A DNA stretch of 60,568 nucleotides from Acidobacteriota bacterium (lineage in GTDB: Bacteria > Acidobacteriota > Thermoanaerobaculia > Multivoradales > Multivoraceae). The translations under genes and the position numbers were made by a program. The stretch spans positions 1 through 60,568 of the forward strand of contig JAPOXA010000178.1 in assembly GCA_026707325.1 (NCBI GenBank), read 5' to 3'. The notes under the pieces are model-generated. The model did no database searches and was not told where the DNA came from. It saw only the letters and a program-made list of their open reading frames with translations. Positions 45,719 to 55,650 of this stretch are shown one piece after another. Every line of letters starts with the position of its first letter. Position 1 is the first letter of the stretch.

Positions 45719-47109
45719 GCGACGATCCCCAGAGGCTGCCGCGTCCGGTAGGCGCCGCGGGTGAAGTCGGGGAACTCGACCGGCTCGCTGCCCCGGGCGA
45801 CCGAGAGTTCGCTCAACTCGACCGGCGCCGACAGCGCGGCCGCGTCGTAGACGTCCATGTCCATCGGAGTGCCTTCGAGGAGGCAACGGATCAGCCGGTA
45901 GTCCTCGAGATAGTCCATTCCCCCGTGACCGGCGCCCTCGGCGTCGCCGGCCCGCTCCGCCCACAACGGATGCTCGAAGCGCTCCCGGTAGGGCTCGACA
46001 TCGCTCCAGTCGTGCCCCTCGGCTTCGCCTTCGATGAAGATCCGGTCGGGAAATCCCGCGAACACGCCGCGGGTGCCCTGCACGAGGTTCAGCCGGCTGT
46101 ACGGCCTGGGCGTCGTCGTGTCGTGCTGCAGCAGAATGCTCCGCCCGCGCCGCGTGCGGATCAGGCTCGAGTTCATGTCGGCCAGCGCGTAGCGGACCCT
46201 GGCGCGCGCGTCGTCGGCGCCGAAGCGCTCCTTGGCGTAGAGCGCCAGCCCCTTCGCCGGGCTCGACAGTGACACGAGGTAGTCGAAGCAGTCGCCCCGG
46301 TTGATGTCCAGGCACTGGGCCACCGGCCCGAGACCGTGGGTCGGGTAGAGGTTGGCGTTGCGTTCGACCGAGTGCTGCAGGCGCCACAGCCCCTCGTTGC
46401 GGTCGGAGAACTTGAGCGACCGCAGGTCGTGGATGTAGGCCGCTTCGCCGTGAAGAAGATCGCCCAACAGGCCCTGGCGCACCATGTTCAGGACCATCAT
46501 CTCGCTGCGGCCGTAGTTGCAGTTCTCCATCATCACGCAGTGCCGCGCGGTGCGTTCGGCGGTCTCGACCAGGCGCCAGCAGCCCTCGAGCGTGATCGCG
46601 GCCGGCACCTCGACCGCCGTGTGCTTTCCGGTCTCCATCGCCTCGACGCAGACCGGAACGTGCCACCGCCAGGGCGTCGCGTTGAAGACCAGATCGACGT
46701 CGTCGCGCTCGCACAGGCGCTTGAAGTCCGTGTCCCCGCGGGTGTAGAGGTCGGGCGGCGCGTTGTCCGCGTCGATGACCCAGGAAGCGACCTCCTCGGC
46801 GCGGGGCTCATCGATGTCGCAGATCGCGACCACGTCGACGCCGTCGATGCGAAGAAAGTTCCGCACGTGGCTGCCGCCCTGGAGACCGACGCCGACGAAG
46901 CCGATCCGTACCCTTTCCAACGGCGGCGCGGCGAAGCCGGCGCGGTATGCCTCGAGCGCCGCTTCGTCCGGCTGGCGAGCAGCCTCGGCGGCGTCGGGTT
47001 CCTGCCCGGCAGCGGCGCGGGCGCTAACCGCGGCCGCCGCGGCGGCGGGCCCAACCCAGGCCGCCTTCAGCAGTTCGCGGCGTCCCCAGAGGGGTGTCCA
47101 ACCGCTCAT
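45715..47109 (-). CDS. Gfo/Idh/MocA-family protein, GH109-like glycosidase (Tat-exported)
   Basis: 464 aa. Twin-arginine-type leader (GRRELLKAAWVG, residues 9-20) suggests export with bound NAD. Rossmann motif GFVGVGLQGGSHV (near 70-82) and the usual ATPWRWHVPVCVEAMETGKHTAVEVPAA (near 143-170). The C-terminal half carries THGLGPVAQCLDINRGD and GHGGMDYLEDYRLI...DVYDAAALSAPVELSE, which I associate with GH109 alpha-N-acetylgalactosaminidases that use NAD in the mechanism. An ordinary oxidoreductase remains possible. Translationally coupled (4-bp overlap) to the glycosyltransferase downstream. Confidence 0.82.
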   Translation of the reverse strand: MSGWTPLWGRRELLKAAWVGPAAAAAAVSARAAAGQEPDAAEAARQPDEAALEAYRAGFAAPPLERVRIGFVGVGLQGGSHVRNFLRIDGVDVVAICDIDEPRAEEVASWVIDADNAPPDLYTRGDTDFKRLCERDDVDLVFNATPWRWHVPVCVEAMETGKHTAVEVPAAITLEGCWRLVETAERTARHCVMMENCNYGRSEMMVLNMVRQGLLGDLLHGEAAYIHDLRSLKFSDRNEGLWRLQHSVERNANLYPTHGLGPVAQCLDINRGDCFDYLVSLSSPAKGLALYAKERFGADDARARVRYALADMNSSLIRTRRGRSILLQHDTTTPRPYSRLNLVQGTRGVFAGFPDRIFIEGEAEGHDWSDVEPYRERFEHPLWAERAGDAEGAGHGGMDYLEDYRLIRCLLEGTPMDMDVYDAAALSAPVELSELSVARGSEPVEFPDFTRGAYRTRQPLGIVA

Positions 47110-47133
47110 GCTTCAGAGCGTACACCCGGGGCC

Positions 47134-47275
47134 TGCGCAGGCTCGCATGGAACTGGCAGCCAAAGCAGAGCCGGCCTCGCGGCCGGCACGTACTCCTGGC
47201 CGCCTGCGGCGGCAGCGGGTCAGAAGACCCGCGTACCCAGTGGGCGGCCAGTTCCATGCGAGTCAGCGCTGCGCG
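47134..47275. repeat. Cloverleaf-like inverted-repeat element
   Basis: A 16-bp perfect closing stem (47142-47157 with 47247-47262, beginning ctcgcatgg) extends outward imperfectly through gcgcag. Inside are three compact hairpins: gccggcc/ggccggc (47170-47187), gccgcc/ggcggc (47199-47213) and gcgggtc/gacccgc with loop agaa (47215-47232). The element fills the gap between the GH109-like gene start and the coxB stop. Such an arrangement fits a REP/MITE-type mobile palindrome or a structured RNA; no transposase is nearby. Confidence 0.6.
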
Positions 47276-47291
47276 GGCGCAGCGTTGACTC

Positions 47292-48095
47292 CTAGAAGTC
47301 GAAGAAGTCGTCGTCGCTGCCGGTGAGGTAGGACGCCTCCTCATCGAGCCAAGCCTGGAACTCGTCCTCGGTGTGCACGGTCAGGAAGCCGCGCATCGAG
47401 TAGTGGCTGTTGCCGCAGAGCTGGGCGCAGGCGATCTCGTAGACGTAGTCCGGGTTGCCGGTCTCTTCGCGGATCTGGGCCGTCGTCTTGGTGGGAACGA
47501 ACCAGACCGGAATCGAGATGCCCGGAATCGTGTCCTGCTTGATCCGCATGTTCGGCAGGTTGAAGCTGTGGATCACGTCCTTGGACGACAGGTGGATGAT
47601 CGCCGCCTTGTCGACCGGGAGATGCAACTGGTTCACCGTCCAGATGTCGTCGGCGCCGGCCGGATCATCACGATCGAGGCCGATCGGATTCGTCGCTTCG
47701 TCGATCAGTGAAAGGTCCTGCGCGCCGAACTCTCCGTCGGCCCCGGGATACCAGACGTTCCAGGCGAACTGTTGCGCCACGACACGCACCACCGTCGCGT
47801 CGGACTCCGGCGGCACTTCGTCCACACGCTCCGCCCACATCGGGATCGAGAAGCCGAGCAGGAGAATCCCCTCCGCGATCGCCACGGCGACTTCGCCGTA
47901 GGTGCTCATCTTGCTCTTGACGCCGACGTAGTCGGCCTTCGGGTTGCGGCTGGCGCGGAAGCGCATCAGCACGTACACGAAGAACACGCCCCAGACGATG
48001 AAGAGCGCGAGCATCAGGTAGTGCACCGCGTCGATCATGTTGTCGATCCGGCCGGCGTGCTCCGACGCCGCGGCCGGGAACATGGCATCCATCAT
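47292..48095 (-). CDS. coxB: Cytochrome c oxidase subunit II
   Basis: 267 aa, two N-terminal membrane helices (about 22-45 and 66-88) and a periplasmic cupredoxin domain. The binuclear CuA ligands are intact: H176, C223, C227, H231 and M234. The residue between the cysteines that is usually Glu is Gln225 (CAQLC); its ligand is the backbone carbonyl, so function should persist. There is no C-terminal cytochrome c domain, so an external donor is needed. It is the last gene of the act/cox operon, although coxB usually leads. ATGA overlap with the gene upstream. Confidence 0.95.
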   Translation of the reverse strand: MMDAMFPAAASEHAGRIDNMIDAVHYLMLALFIVWGVFFVYVLMRFRASRNPKADYVGVKSKMSTYGEVAVAIAEGILLLGFSIPMWAERVDEVPPESDATVVRVVAQQFAWNVWYPGADGEFGAQDLSLIDEATNPIGLDRDDPAGADDIWTVNQLHLPVDKAAIIHLSSKDVIHSFNLPNMRIKQDTIPGISIPVWFVPTKTTAQIREETGNPDYVYEIACAQLCGNSHYSMRGFLTVHTEDEFQAWLDEEASYLTGSDDDFFDF

Positions 48096-48565
48096 GACTT
48101 GACAGGCTCCTCAACGGTGCTCCACCAGGGCGGCACCGGGTCGGTCCGAAGGCGGCGCGCGCGGCGCCGGAGATAGAGAAAGAAGAGGACGAAGGCGCCC
48201 TGCAGCACGAAGACCGCCGCCAGCAGGAACCAGACGCCGGCTCGGGCCGCATCGATCATCGTGCCCTCGGCGGCGCCATAGCAGACCGAACAGGCCCAGG
48301 CGGCACGGTCGGAACCGAACAGCCAGAAACCCGCCAGCAGGGGAACGGTACGGAACAGCTTCCGCCGGCGGGCCCACTCCTCCTCGGGGGTCGTGATCTT
48401 GCGCCAGAACCAGATGCCGTACCAGACGAGCGCCGCCGCGGCCGCGAAGGACAGGACGGCGCCGACCGCGTACGCGCTCCCCTGCGCCAGACACCAGCCA
48501 CCGAAGAACAGCGCGAGGAGAACGGCGCTGCCGACGAAGACGATATGGATGACCTTCAGGTTCAT
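48092..48565 (-). CDS. Membrane protein with CxxC motif in the oxidase operon, unknown
   Basis: 157 aa. Three hydrophobic segments (about 8-27, 33-54, 106-130) and a short loop with C92-S-V-C95 (ACSVCYGAAEG) just before the last one. A WWST-containing tail is cytoplasmic. The gene lies between ctaF and coxB, overlapping coxB by ATGA, so its product probably serves the oxidase. A paired-cysteine site next to the membrane suggests metal or thiol chemistry (copper delivery to CuA or disulfide handling), which is inference. I recognise no named family. Confidence 0.8.
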   Translation of the reverse strand: MNLKVIHIVFVGSAVLLALFFGGWCLAQGSAYAVGAVLSFAAAAALVWYGIWFWRKITTPEEEWARRRKLFRTVPLLAGFWLFGSDRAAWACSVCYGAAEGTMIDAARAGVWFLLAAVFVLQGAFVLFFLYLRRRARRLRTDPVPPWWSTVEEPVKS

Positions 48566-48584
48566 GGCTCGATCAGTGGGACCG

Positions 48585-48914
48585 TCAGTGCGCCTCGTGT
48601 GCCTCGACTTCGGCGAACTCCCCTACCTGATCCGTTACCGATGTCAGGAGCGGCAACGCCATCAGGGCGATGAAGAACGCGACGGTCAGCGCGAGCGTCC
48701 AGTAGATGATCTTCTTCTCGTCGATCAGGTGCATGAAGAAGCAGGCGACCAGGGACGCCTTGACGGTGGCGATGAACAGGCCGATGGTGAGGGCCACCGG
48801 CACCGAAACGTCCAGGTAGTACGCACCGACCGTGGCGGCAGTGCCCACCATCAGGGCGCCGAACACCAGGAAGTAGATGCGGACCTGTTTGTCGATATCG
48901 ACGTGTTCACTCAT
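48585..48914 (-). CDS. ctaF: Cytochrome c oxidase subunit IV family protein
   Basis: 109 aa, three membrane helices (about 14-33, 39-62, 69-92) with the family segments FIATVKASLVACFFMHL (47-63) and KKIIYWTLALTVAFF. This small subunit stabilises the oxidase core in bacterial caa3/aa3-type enzymes. It sits between coxC and the CxxC membrane protein, with 19 bp to the latter. The acidic C-terminus (EFAEVEAHEAH) is typical for the group. Confidence 0.9.
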   Translation of the reverse strand: MSEHVDIDKQVRIYFLVFGALMVGTAATVGAYYLDVSVPVALTIGLFIATVKASLVACFFMHLIDEKKIIYWTLALTVAFFIALMALPLLTSVTDQVGEFAEVEAHEAH

Positions 48915-48968
48915 GGGATGCGACTCGCTCCAGGGGTAACCGGGGTCAAGGGCGGAGAAACGCCCGCG

Positions 48969-49568
48969 CTACAGCAGGTAGAAGACGGGGAAGAGGAAGA
49001 TCCAGACCAGGTCGACGAAGTGCCAGAACAGACCCGAGTGTTCGACCCGGTCGGTCAGCCACTGCCGGTTCGTGTGGAACAGCTTCGATCCCGGCCCGGT
49101 GAAGTAGGCATTCCAGGCCATGCCGCCGATCACGTGCAGGGCGTGGAGCCCGGTCATGGCGAAATAGATGGCGAGAAAGGTGCTCGACTCCGGGTAGTGG
49201 TGGTGCTCGAACTTCGCCGTGTACTCGAAGTACTTGATGACCAGGAAGATGCCGCCGCAGGCGACGGTCAGCCAGCCGAACAGCTTGAAGCGGCCCAACT
49301 GCCCCCGCATCAGGGACGCCCAGGCCATGACCATCGTCAGACTTGAGGCGATCAGCACCGCGGTGTTGATCGTGGCCAACGGAATGTTGAGCTCGGCCTC
49401 CGCCTGCATCGCGGCCCAGTTGCCGTCCGACCCGATGCGCAGCATGATGAACGTGGCGAACAGCGCCCCGAACAGCATGACCTCCGAGGTCAGGAACAGC
49501 CAGATACCGATCTTGCCGTTGTTGAGGCCGGTTTCGGGGTGGGCCTCTACCGTGTAGGGGATTTCCAT
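48969..49568 (-). CDS. coxC: Cytochrome c oxidase subunit III
   Basis: 199 aa, five predicted membrane helices, the short bacterial form. Marks are KIGIWLFLTSEVMLFGALFATF (20-41), the conserved Glu in helix 2-like SEVMLF, HHHYPESSTFLAIYFAMTGLHALHVIGGM and the end LFWHFVDLVWIFLFPVFYLL. No cofactor; supports proton uptake and core stability. It follows coxA by 21 bp in the operon. Complete at both ends. Confidence 0.95.
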   Translation of the reverse strand: MEIPYTVEAHPETGLNNGKIGIWLFLTSEVMLFGALFATFIMLRIGSDGNWAAMQAEAELNIPLATINTAVLIASSLTMVMAWASLMRGQLGRFKLFGWLTVACGGIFLVIKYFEYTAKFEHHHYPESSTFLAIYFAMTGLHALHVIGGMAWNAYFTGPGSKLFHTNRQWLTDRVEHSGLFWHFVDLVWIFLFPVFYLL

Positions 49569-49589
49569 CTCTTTGGGGTCCTCGAACGG

Positions 49590-51347
49590 TCAGGTGGAGG
49601 CCGGTTCGGCCTGTGGGACGTAGTCCTTGTCGCTACCGGGGACGCTGTACTCGTACGGTCCACGCGTGACCACGATCTCCTGATCGAAGTTCCCGTGCGG
49701 CGCCGGCGACGGCGCCAGCCACTCGACCGTGGTCGAGTTCCAGGGGTTACGGCCGGCCTTCTCGCCGTTGCGGATGCTCATGAAGAAGTTGATGATGAAC
49801 GGAATCTGGGCCAGCGCCAGGCACCAGGCCGAGACCGACATCATGCGGTTGAGACCAGCGACCTCGCCGGCGAAGTCGTAGGTGATGCCACCGTCCGCGA
49901 GCCGCCGCGAAACGCCGTTCAGGCCCTGGATCATCATCGGGAAGAAGACCCCGTTCATAAAGACGAGCGACGGCCAGAAGTGGAGTTTGCCCAGGAACTC
50001 GTTCATCTTGCGGCCCGTCACCTTGGGGAACCAGTAGTACACGCCGGCGAACAGCGCGAACAGGGTTCCGGGCGCCACCACGTAGTGGAAGTGCCCGATC
50101 ACGTAGTAGGTGTCGTGCAGCGGGATGTCGGCCGCCGAGAGACCGAGCGGTAGCCCGGTCAGCCCTCCTATGCCGAACATCGGCAGGAAGCCCAGCGCGA
50201 ACAGCATCGCCGTGTTGTAGCGGATCGATCCGCCCCATAGCGAGATGAACAGGGCGCTCAGGATGATGACCGACGGAATCGAGATGATCATCGTCGTCGT
50301 CTGGAAGAACGTCGACATCACCGAACCCATGCCGGTGATGAACATGTGGTGCGCCCAGACGATGAAGCTCATGAAGCCGAGGAAGATCAGCGAGTACACC
50401 ATCGATCGGTAGCCCCAGAGCGGCTTCCGGCTGTTGTTCGCGATCACCTCGGCGACGATCCCCATCGCCGGCAGGATGAGGACGTAGACCTCCGGATGGG
50501 CCAGGAACCAGAACAGGTGCTGCCAGAGCAGCGGACTGCCGCCGCCGCTCCGGTCGACCACTTCGCCGCCGACCACCAGCCCTTCCGGAATGAAGAAGCT
50601 TGTGTTCACCACCCGGTCCATCAACTGCAGCACGCCCGCGGCCTCGAGCGGCGGGAAGGCCAGCAGCAGGAGGAAGGCGGTCACGATCTGTGCCCAGCAG
50701 AAGAACGGCAGGCGCATCCAGGTCATCCCCGGCGCCCGAAGCTGGATCGCCGTGGTGATGAAGTTGACGGCGCCCAGCAGGGACGACGTGATCAGGAAGA
50801 TCATCCCGATCAACCAGGCCGTCTGGCCGTTCAGCGCAATGTCGGCGAGGGGCGAATAGGAAGTCCAGCCGTTGCCCGCGGCCCCGTTCGGCAGGAAGAA
50901 GCTGGCGAACATCGTCACGCCGCCCATGAACAGGCACCAGTAGCTGATCATGTTGATCCGCGGGAATGCCATGTCCGGGGCACCGAGCTGCAGGGGCATG
51001 ACGAAGTTGCCGAAGCCGCCGACGGCGAGCGGCACGACGCCGAGAAACACCATGATCGTGCCGTGCATGGCGCCGAGCTCGTTGTAGAAGTCCGGCAGCA
51101 TGATGCCGCCGGGCGCCCGGTTCTCGCCGAGGAGCGAGCCGATGAAGGGGATCGGCTCGCCCGGGTAGGCGAGATTCCAGCGCATCACCATCATCAGGAC
51201 GAACCCGAAGAAGAGAAACGCCAGGCCCGTGACCGAGTACTGGACGCCGATCACCTTGTGATCGGTCGAGAAGATGTACTTCCGCCAGAAGCTCTGGTCG
51301 TGATGATGCTCGTCGTGTGCGGGTGAAGCGTGAACGGGCTCCGCCAT
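49590..51347 (-). CDS. coxA: Cytochrome c oxidase subunit I, K-channel lysine replaced
   Basis: 585-aa heme-copper oxidase catalytic subunit, about 12-13 helices. Low-spin heme ligands H95 and H421; CuB ligands H284, H333, H334; heme a3 ligand H419; cross-linked Tyr288 and D-path Glu286 in the A1-type HPEVY. The D-path entrance D125 and N132 (APDMAFPRIN) are kept. In the K path, the segment that reads PTGxK in canonical enzymes reads PSVII (358-362), so the lysine is Ile362 and its Thr is Ser359. AAGGAG precedes the ATG. C-terminal about 90 residues are soluble. Confidence 0.96.
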   Translation of the reverse strand: MAEPVHASPAHDEHHHDQSFWRKYIFSTDHKVIGVQYSVTGLAFLFFGFVLMMVMRWNLAYPGEPIPFIGSLLGENRAPGGIMLPDFYNELGAMHGTIMVFLGVVPLAVGGFGNFVMPLQLGAPDMAFPRINMISYWCLFMGGVTMFASFFLPNGAAGNGWTSYSPLADIALNGQTAWLIGMIFLITSSLLGAVNFITTAIQLRAPGMTWMRLPFFCWAQIVTAFLLLLAFPPLEAAGVLQLMDRVVNTSFFIPEGLVVGGEVVDRSGGGSPLLWQHLFWFLAHPEVYVLILPAMGIVAEVIANNSRKPLWGYRSMVYSLIFLGFMSFIVWAHHMFITGMGSVMSTFFQTTTMIISIPSVIILSALFISLWGGSIRYNTAMLFALGFLPMFGIGGLTGLPLGLSAADIPLHDTYYVIGHFHYVVAPGTLFALFAGVYYWFPKVTGRKMNEFLGKLHFWPSLVFMNGVFFPMMIQGLNGVSRRLADGGITYDFAGEVAGLNRMMSVSAWCLALAQIPFIINFFMSIRNGEKAGRNPWNSTTVEWLAPSPAPHGNFDQEIVVTRGPYEYSVPGSDKDYVPQAEPAST

Positions 51348-51389
51348 TGGACGCCGCTCCTTTCTGGCTACTTGCTGAGGTTCCTCGTC

Positions 51390-52106
51390 CTACTCGGGCT
51401 TGAACACGAAGTTCACCGTCGCGGTGCCGCTGTCGCCGACCTCGACGGTTTCCGAGTAGACCTTGAACCTCTCGAACTCATGCCGGGCCTCGATCGTGTA
51501 GGTGCCGGCAGGCACGTTCTCGATGCGGAAGGAGCCGTCGGTGCCCGACACCGCGTAGAACGGATGATCGACGACCGTCACCCAGGAAGTCATCCAGGGA
51601 TGAACGTCGCACTTGATCCGGAAACGCTCCGTCTTGTCGAAGCTGTAGTCGGCCTCGGTCACGCTGGCAGGCATCGCCCGGTTGAACGGGGGGTTGTCCT
51701 TGGACAGCGAGTGGACGTTGTGCAGCAGGCCGTCCGAGTTCTTCACCTTGAACTGCTGCCCCACCTGGATGCCCATGATGCGCGGCGTGTAGATGCAGCC
51801 GTTCTGGTCCATGACCACCGGCTGTGAGGGCGTGTCGAAGGACTTCCCGTCGAGACCCTCGGTGATCACCAGGAAGACATTGGCGAAGGCGCCGCCATCC
51901 CCGATCATGAAGGTCTGGTCGAGTACCGTGCCGCTGTGCTTCTCGGCGCACTTCGGGTCCGCATCCATCCTCATCGGACGTTGCGGAGGCGTCCGGCCTT
52001 CGTACGTGACTTTGCCGACAATCGTGCCGCCGAGCGCAACCGAGGAGGAAGCCAGGGCGAAGGCGAGAAGAACGGCACAGACGCGGATCGTCTGCTTCGG
52101 AATCAT
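51390..52106 (-). CDS. Exported cupredoxin-like protein with Cys-His-Met motif, in the act/cox operon
   Basis: 238 aa. Signal peptide 1-27 (ending VALGG). A carboxypeptidase-regulatory-like beta-sandwich follows, with LHNVHSLS (128-135), KCDVHPWM (165-172) and a second beta unit (GTDGSFRIENVPAGTYTIEARHE). H132 (or H129), C166, H169 and M172 have the order of a mononuclear blue-copper site (His...Cys..His..Met), so a copper electron carrier is plausible. It lies between actF and coxA where a cytochrome (ActE) is often found. AAGGAG precedes the ATG. A paralogue is at 55651-56445. Confidence 0.8.
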   Translation of the reverse strand: MIPKQTIRVCAVLLAFALASSSVALGGTIVGKVTYEGRTPPQRPMRMDADPKCAEKHSGTVLDQTFMIGDGGAFANVFLVITEGLDGKSFDTPSQPVVMDQNGCIYTPRIMGIQVGQQFKVKNSDGLLHNVHSLSKDNPPFNRAMPASVTEADYSFDKTERFRIKCDVHPWMTSWVTVVDHPFYAVSGTDGSFRIENVPAGTYTIEARHEFERFKVYSETVEVGDSGTATVNFVFKPE

Positions 52107-52190
52107 GTCGATGCTCCTTGACAGGGGGAGTGTTGCAAGAGGTCCCGGAACGCTGCGCAGCGTAGCAAGGACCGGCGGGTGGAACAAGAC

Positions 52191-53426
52191 TCAGATGTTC
52201 TCGAAGGCCAGGGACTCGACGAGCCGCGGATCCCGGGACGGCACCAGCGAGCCGCGGCCCAGCAGCCAGCCCGCGGTTGCCAGGAACAGGCCGCCAACGC
52301 CCAGCAGGGAGGTCACGTCGAGAAGGCTGAACGTCATCTCCCGGTGCAGGTTCGGCATGACCAGCCAGAACACGTCCCAGAGGTGGATGGCCAGCATCCA
52401 GACGGCGCCGATCAGCAGCAGGGTGCGGTTGCGCTTGATCGTCCGGGGCATGAGGAAGAAGAACGGGACGGCGAAGTGGCCGATGGCCAGCAGCAGGGTC
52501 GCCGGGCGCCAGTTCGCCGGGTTGTCGGCCGTGCCGTGCAGCCGGCTCAGGAACCAGTTCGTCTCCTCCGGGATGTTCGCGTACCAGATGAGGAAGAACT
52601 GGCTGAAGGCGATGTAGGCCCAGAACACGGTGAAGGCGAACAGCAGCTTGCCGAGATCGTGGAAGTGCTCGCCGGTGACCACGCCCCGGAAGTGGCCCGA
52701 CCGTTCGAACGCCAGCGTGAAGACGGTCAGCGCCGCGAACGCCGAGACGACCGTGCCGGCGAAGAAGTAGACGCCGAACATTGTCGAGTACCAGTGCGGC
52801 TCGAGCGACATCAGCCAGTCGAAACCGGCGAACGTCAGCGTCACGGCGAACAGGGCGACGGCGACGGGGCTGAATCGCGCCATCCGGCGGGAGAGGGCTT
52901 CGTCTCCGCTCTCGTCCTGGCGTCGCGACGCGTTCCGGAAGTAGAGCGCCAGTCCGCTCCAGACCGCGAAGTAGATCACCGTCCGAATCCAGAAGCCGGT
53001 CTCGTTGAGCCAAGGCTCCTTGACCTGCAGCAACCGGTCATGCGCCACCGCGTCGGCGTGGGTCCAGTGGAACAGGTCGTACATGCCCAAGGCCACGACC
53101 GGAATGAAGAGGACCGCCAGCACCGGCACCGTGCAGGCCAGGTTCTCGGCCAGGCGACGCACCACGACGCCCCAGCCAGCCTTCGTCGCGTGGTGAATCA
53201 GCACGAAGAACAGACAGCCCAGACCGATGCAGAGAAAGAAGACGACGGCCACGAGCCAGGAGTGGAAGAACTGCTTCGTGCTCTCCTTGGAGCCCGTCGC
53301 CAGCACGATCGACACGACGGCAAAGACGAGGCCGATCGCACCCGCGATCAGGGGCAGGCGCGCCCAGCCGCTTCCCGGCCGGATGATCAACTGGTCGAGG
53401 CGAACGATGCGAGGCCCGTGAGCCAT
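52191..53426 (-). CDS. actF: Alternative complex III subunit ActF (quinol:cytochrome c oxidoreductase membrane protein)
   Basis: 411 aa, about ten membrane helices. Family marks: FFHSWLVAVVFFLCIGLGCLFFVLIHHATKAGW (near 53-85), AGFDWLMSLEPHWYSTMFGVYFFAG (near 199-223) and FSQFFLIWYANIPEETNWF (near 279-297). ActF forms one half of the membrane domain, homologous to ActC, and lacks redox cofactors. It overlaps the actD stop by one base (TGATG). No actE gene lies between actD and actF, where it is found in complete operons. Confidence 0.92.
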   Translation of the reverse strand: MAHGPRIVRLDQLIIRPGSGWARLPLIAGAIGLVFAVVSIVLATGSKESTKQFFHSWLVAVVFFLCIGLGCLFFVLIHHATKAGWGVVVRRLAENLACTVPVLAVLFIPVVALGMYDLFHWTHADAVAHDRLLQVKEPWLNETGFWIRTVIYFAVWSGLALYFRNASRRQDESGDEALSRRMARFSPVAVALFAVTLTFAGFDWLMSLEPHWYSTMFGVYFFAGTVVSAFAALTVFTLAFERSGHFRGVVTGEHFHDLGKLLFAFTVFWAYIAFSQFFLIWYANIPEETNWFLSRLHGTADNPANWRPATLLLAIGHFAVPFFFLMPRTIKRNRTLLLIGAVWMLAIHLWDVFWLVMPNLHREMTFSLLDVTSLLGVGGLFLATAGWLLGRGSLVPSRDPRLVESLAFENI

Positions 53427-54034
53427 CAGGCGGCGCCTCCCCCGTCACCGTCTTCCGCCGGATCGTCGATCGGCACGTGCTCCACCTCGACCGCCCCGAG
53501 CCCGCTCAGGAACTCGGCGGTGTCGTGGTCGTCGTACTTGGGATCCCAGGCCTCGATGGCGATGAACAGCCCGTCATCCGTGACGCGGGTGAAGTTCTCC
53601 GACCGGAACAGCGGATGGTGGTACGTCGGCAGCTTGTTGAAGGCGAACATGCCCAGCACCGCCCCCAGCGCCGCGCCGAGCACGCCCAGCTCGAAGGTCA
53701 CCGGCACGAACGCGGGCCAGGTGAACAGCGGCTTGCCGCTGATGATCAGCGGGTAGGCCTTGATGTGGACCCAGCTCTGCAGCGCGAAACCCAGGCCGGC
53801 GCCGGAAAGCCCCGTTGCCAGCACGAGGAACGGCAGCTTGGACGGCTTCAATCCCATCGCCTTCTCGAGTCCATGGACCGGGAACGGCGTCAGCGCGTCC
53901 CACTTCGAGTAGCCGGCGTCACGGACCGCTTCGCAGGCGCGGTAGAGCACCTTGGCGGTCTCGAAGCGGGCCAGTACGCCGTAGTGGCTGTAGCCCGCCG
54001 CCGCTTCCGGAACGTCCAGGGTCATCAGGCCCAT
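53426..54034 (-). CDS. actD: Alternative complex III subunit ActD (DUF3341)
   Basis: 202 aa, DUF3341. A cytoplasmic ferredoxin-like N-domain (GVLARFETAKVLYRACEAVRDAGY) leads to two membrane helices (about 64-85 and 98-122), then the FNKLPTYHHPLF segment and a cytoplasmic SVxAWDPKYD-like strand (AIEAWDPKYDDHDTAEFL). The acidic tail ends DGDGGGAA. ATG 54034 is chosen because GGAGGT (54042-54047) lies seven bases before it. Overlaps actF by one base. No cofactor. Confidence 0.92.
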   Translation of the reverse strand: MGLMTLDVPEAAAGYSHYGVLARFETAKVLYRACEAVRDAGYSKWDALTPFPVHGLEKAMGLKPSKLPFLVLATGLSGAGLGFALQSWVHIKAYPLIISGKPLFTWPAFVPVTFELGVLGAALGAVLGMFAFNKLPTYHHPLFRSENFTRVTDDGLFIAIEAWDPKYDDHDTAEFLSGLGAVEVEHVPIDDPAEDGDGGGAA

Positions 54035-54035
54035 G

Positions 54036-55496
<1,461 letters not shown>

Positions 55497-55650
55497 CGAG
55501 GGCGTGGAAGTAGGGCGGCGGCGCCCTCAAGGGCGGACCGGGCCAAGGATCGCGCGGAAGCTAACACCGGCCCTTGGCCGGGTCAAGGAAGCGGGCCGCA
55601 AGCCGCGAGAAACGCAGCGCAACGGCACCGCAGCACCATAGAATAGGCGC

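Noticed and set aside
51390..52106. Calling this gene actE
   Set aside because: ActE is a monoheme cytochrome c; this protein has no CxxCH. It occupies a similar position but is not homologous by motif.
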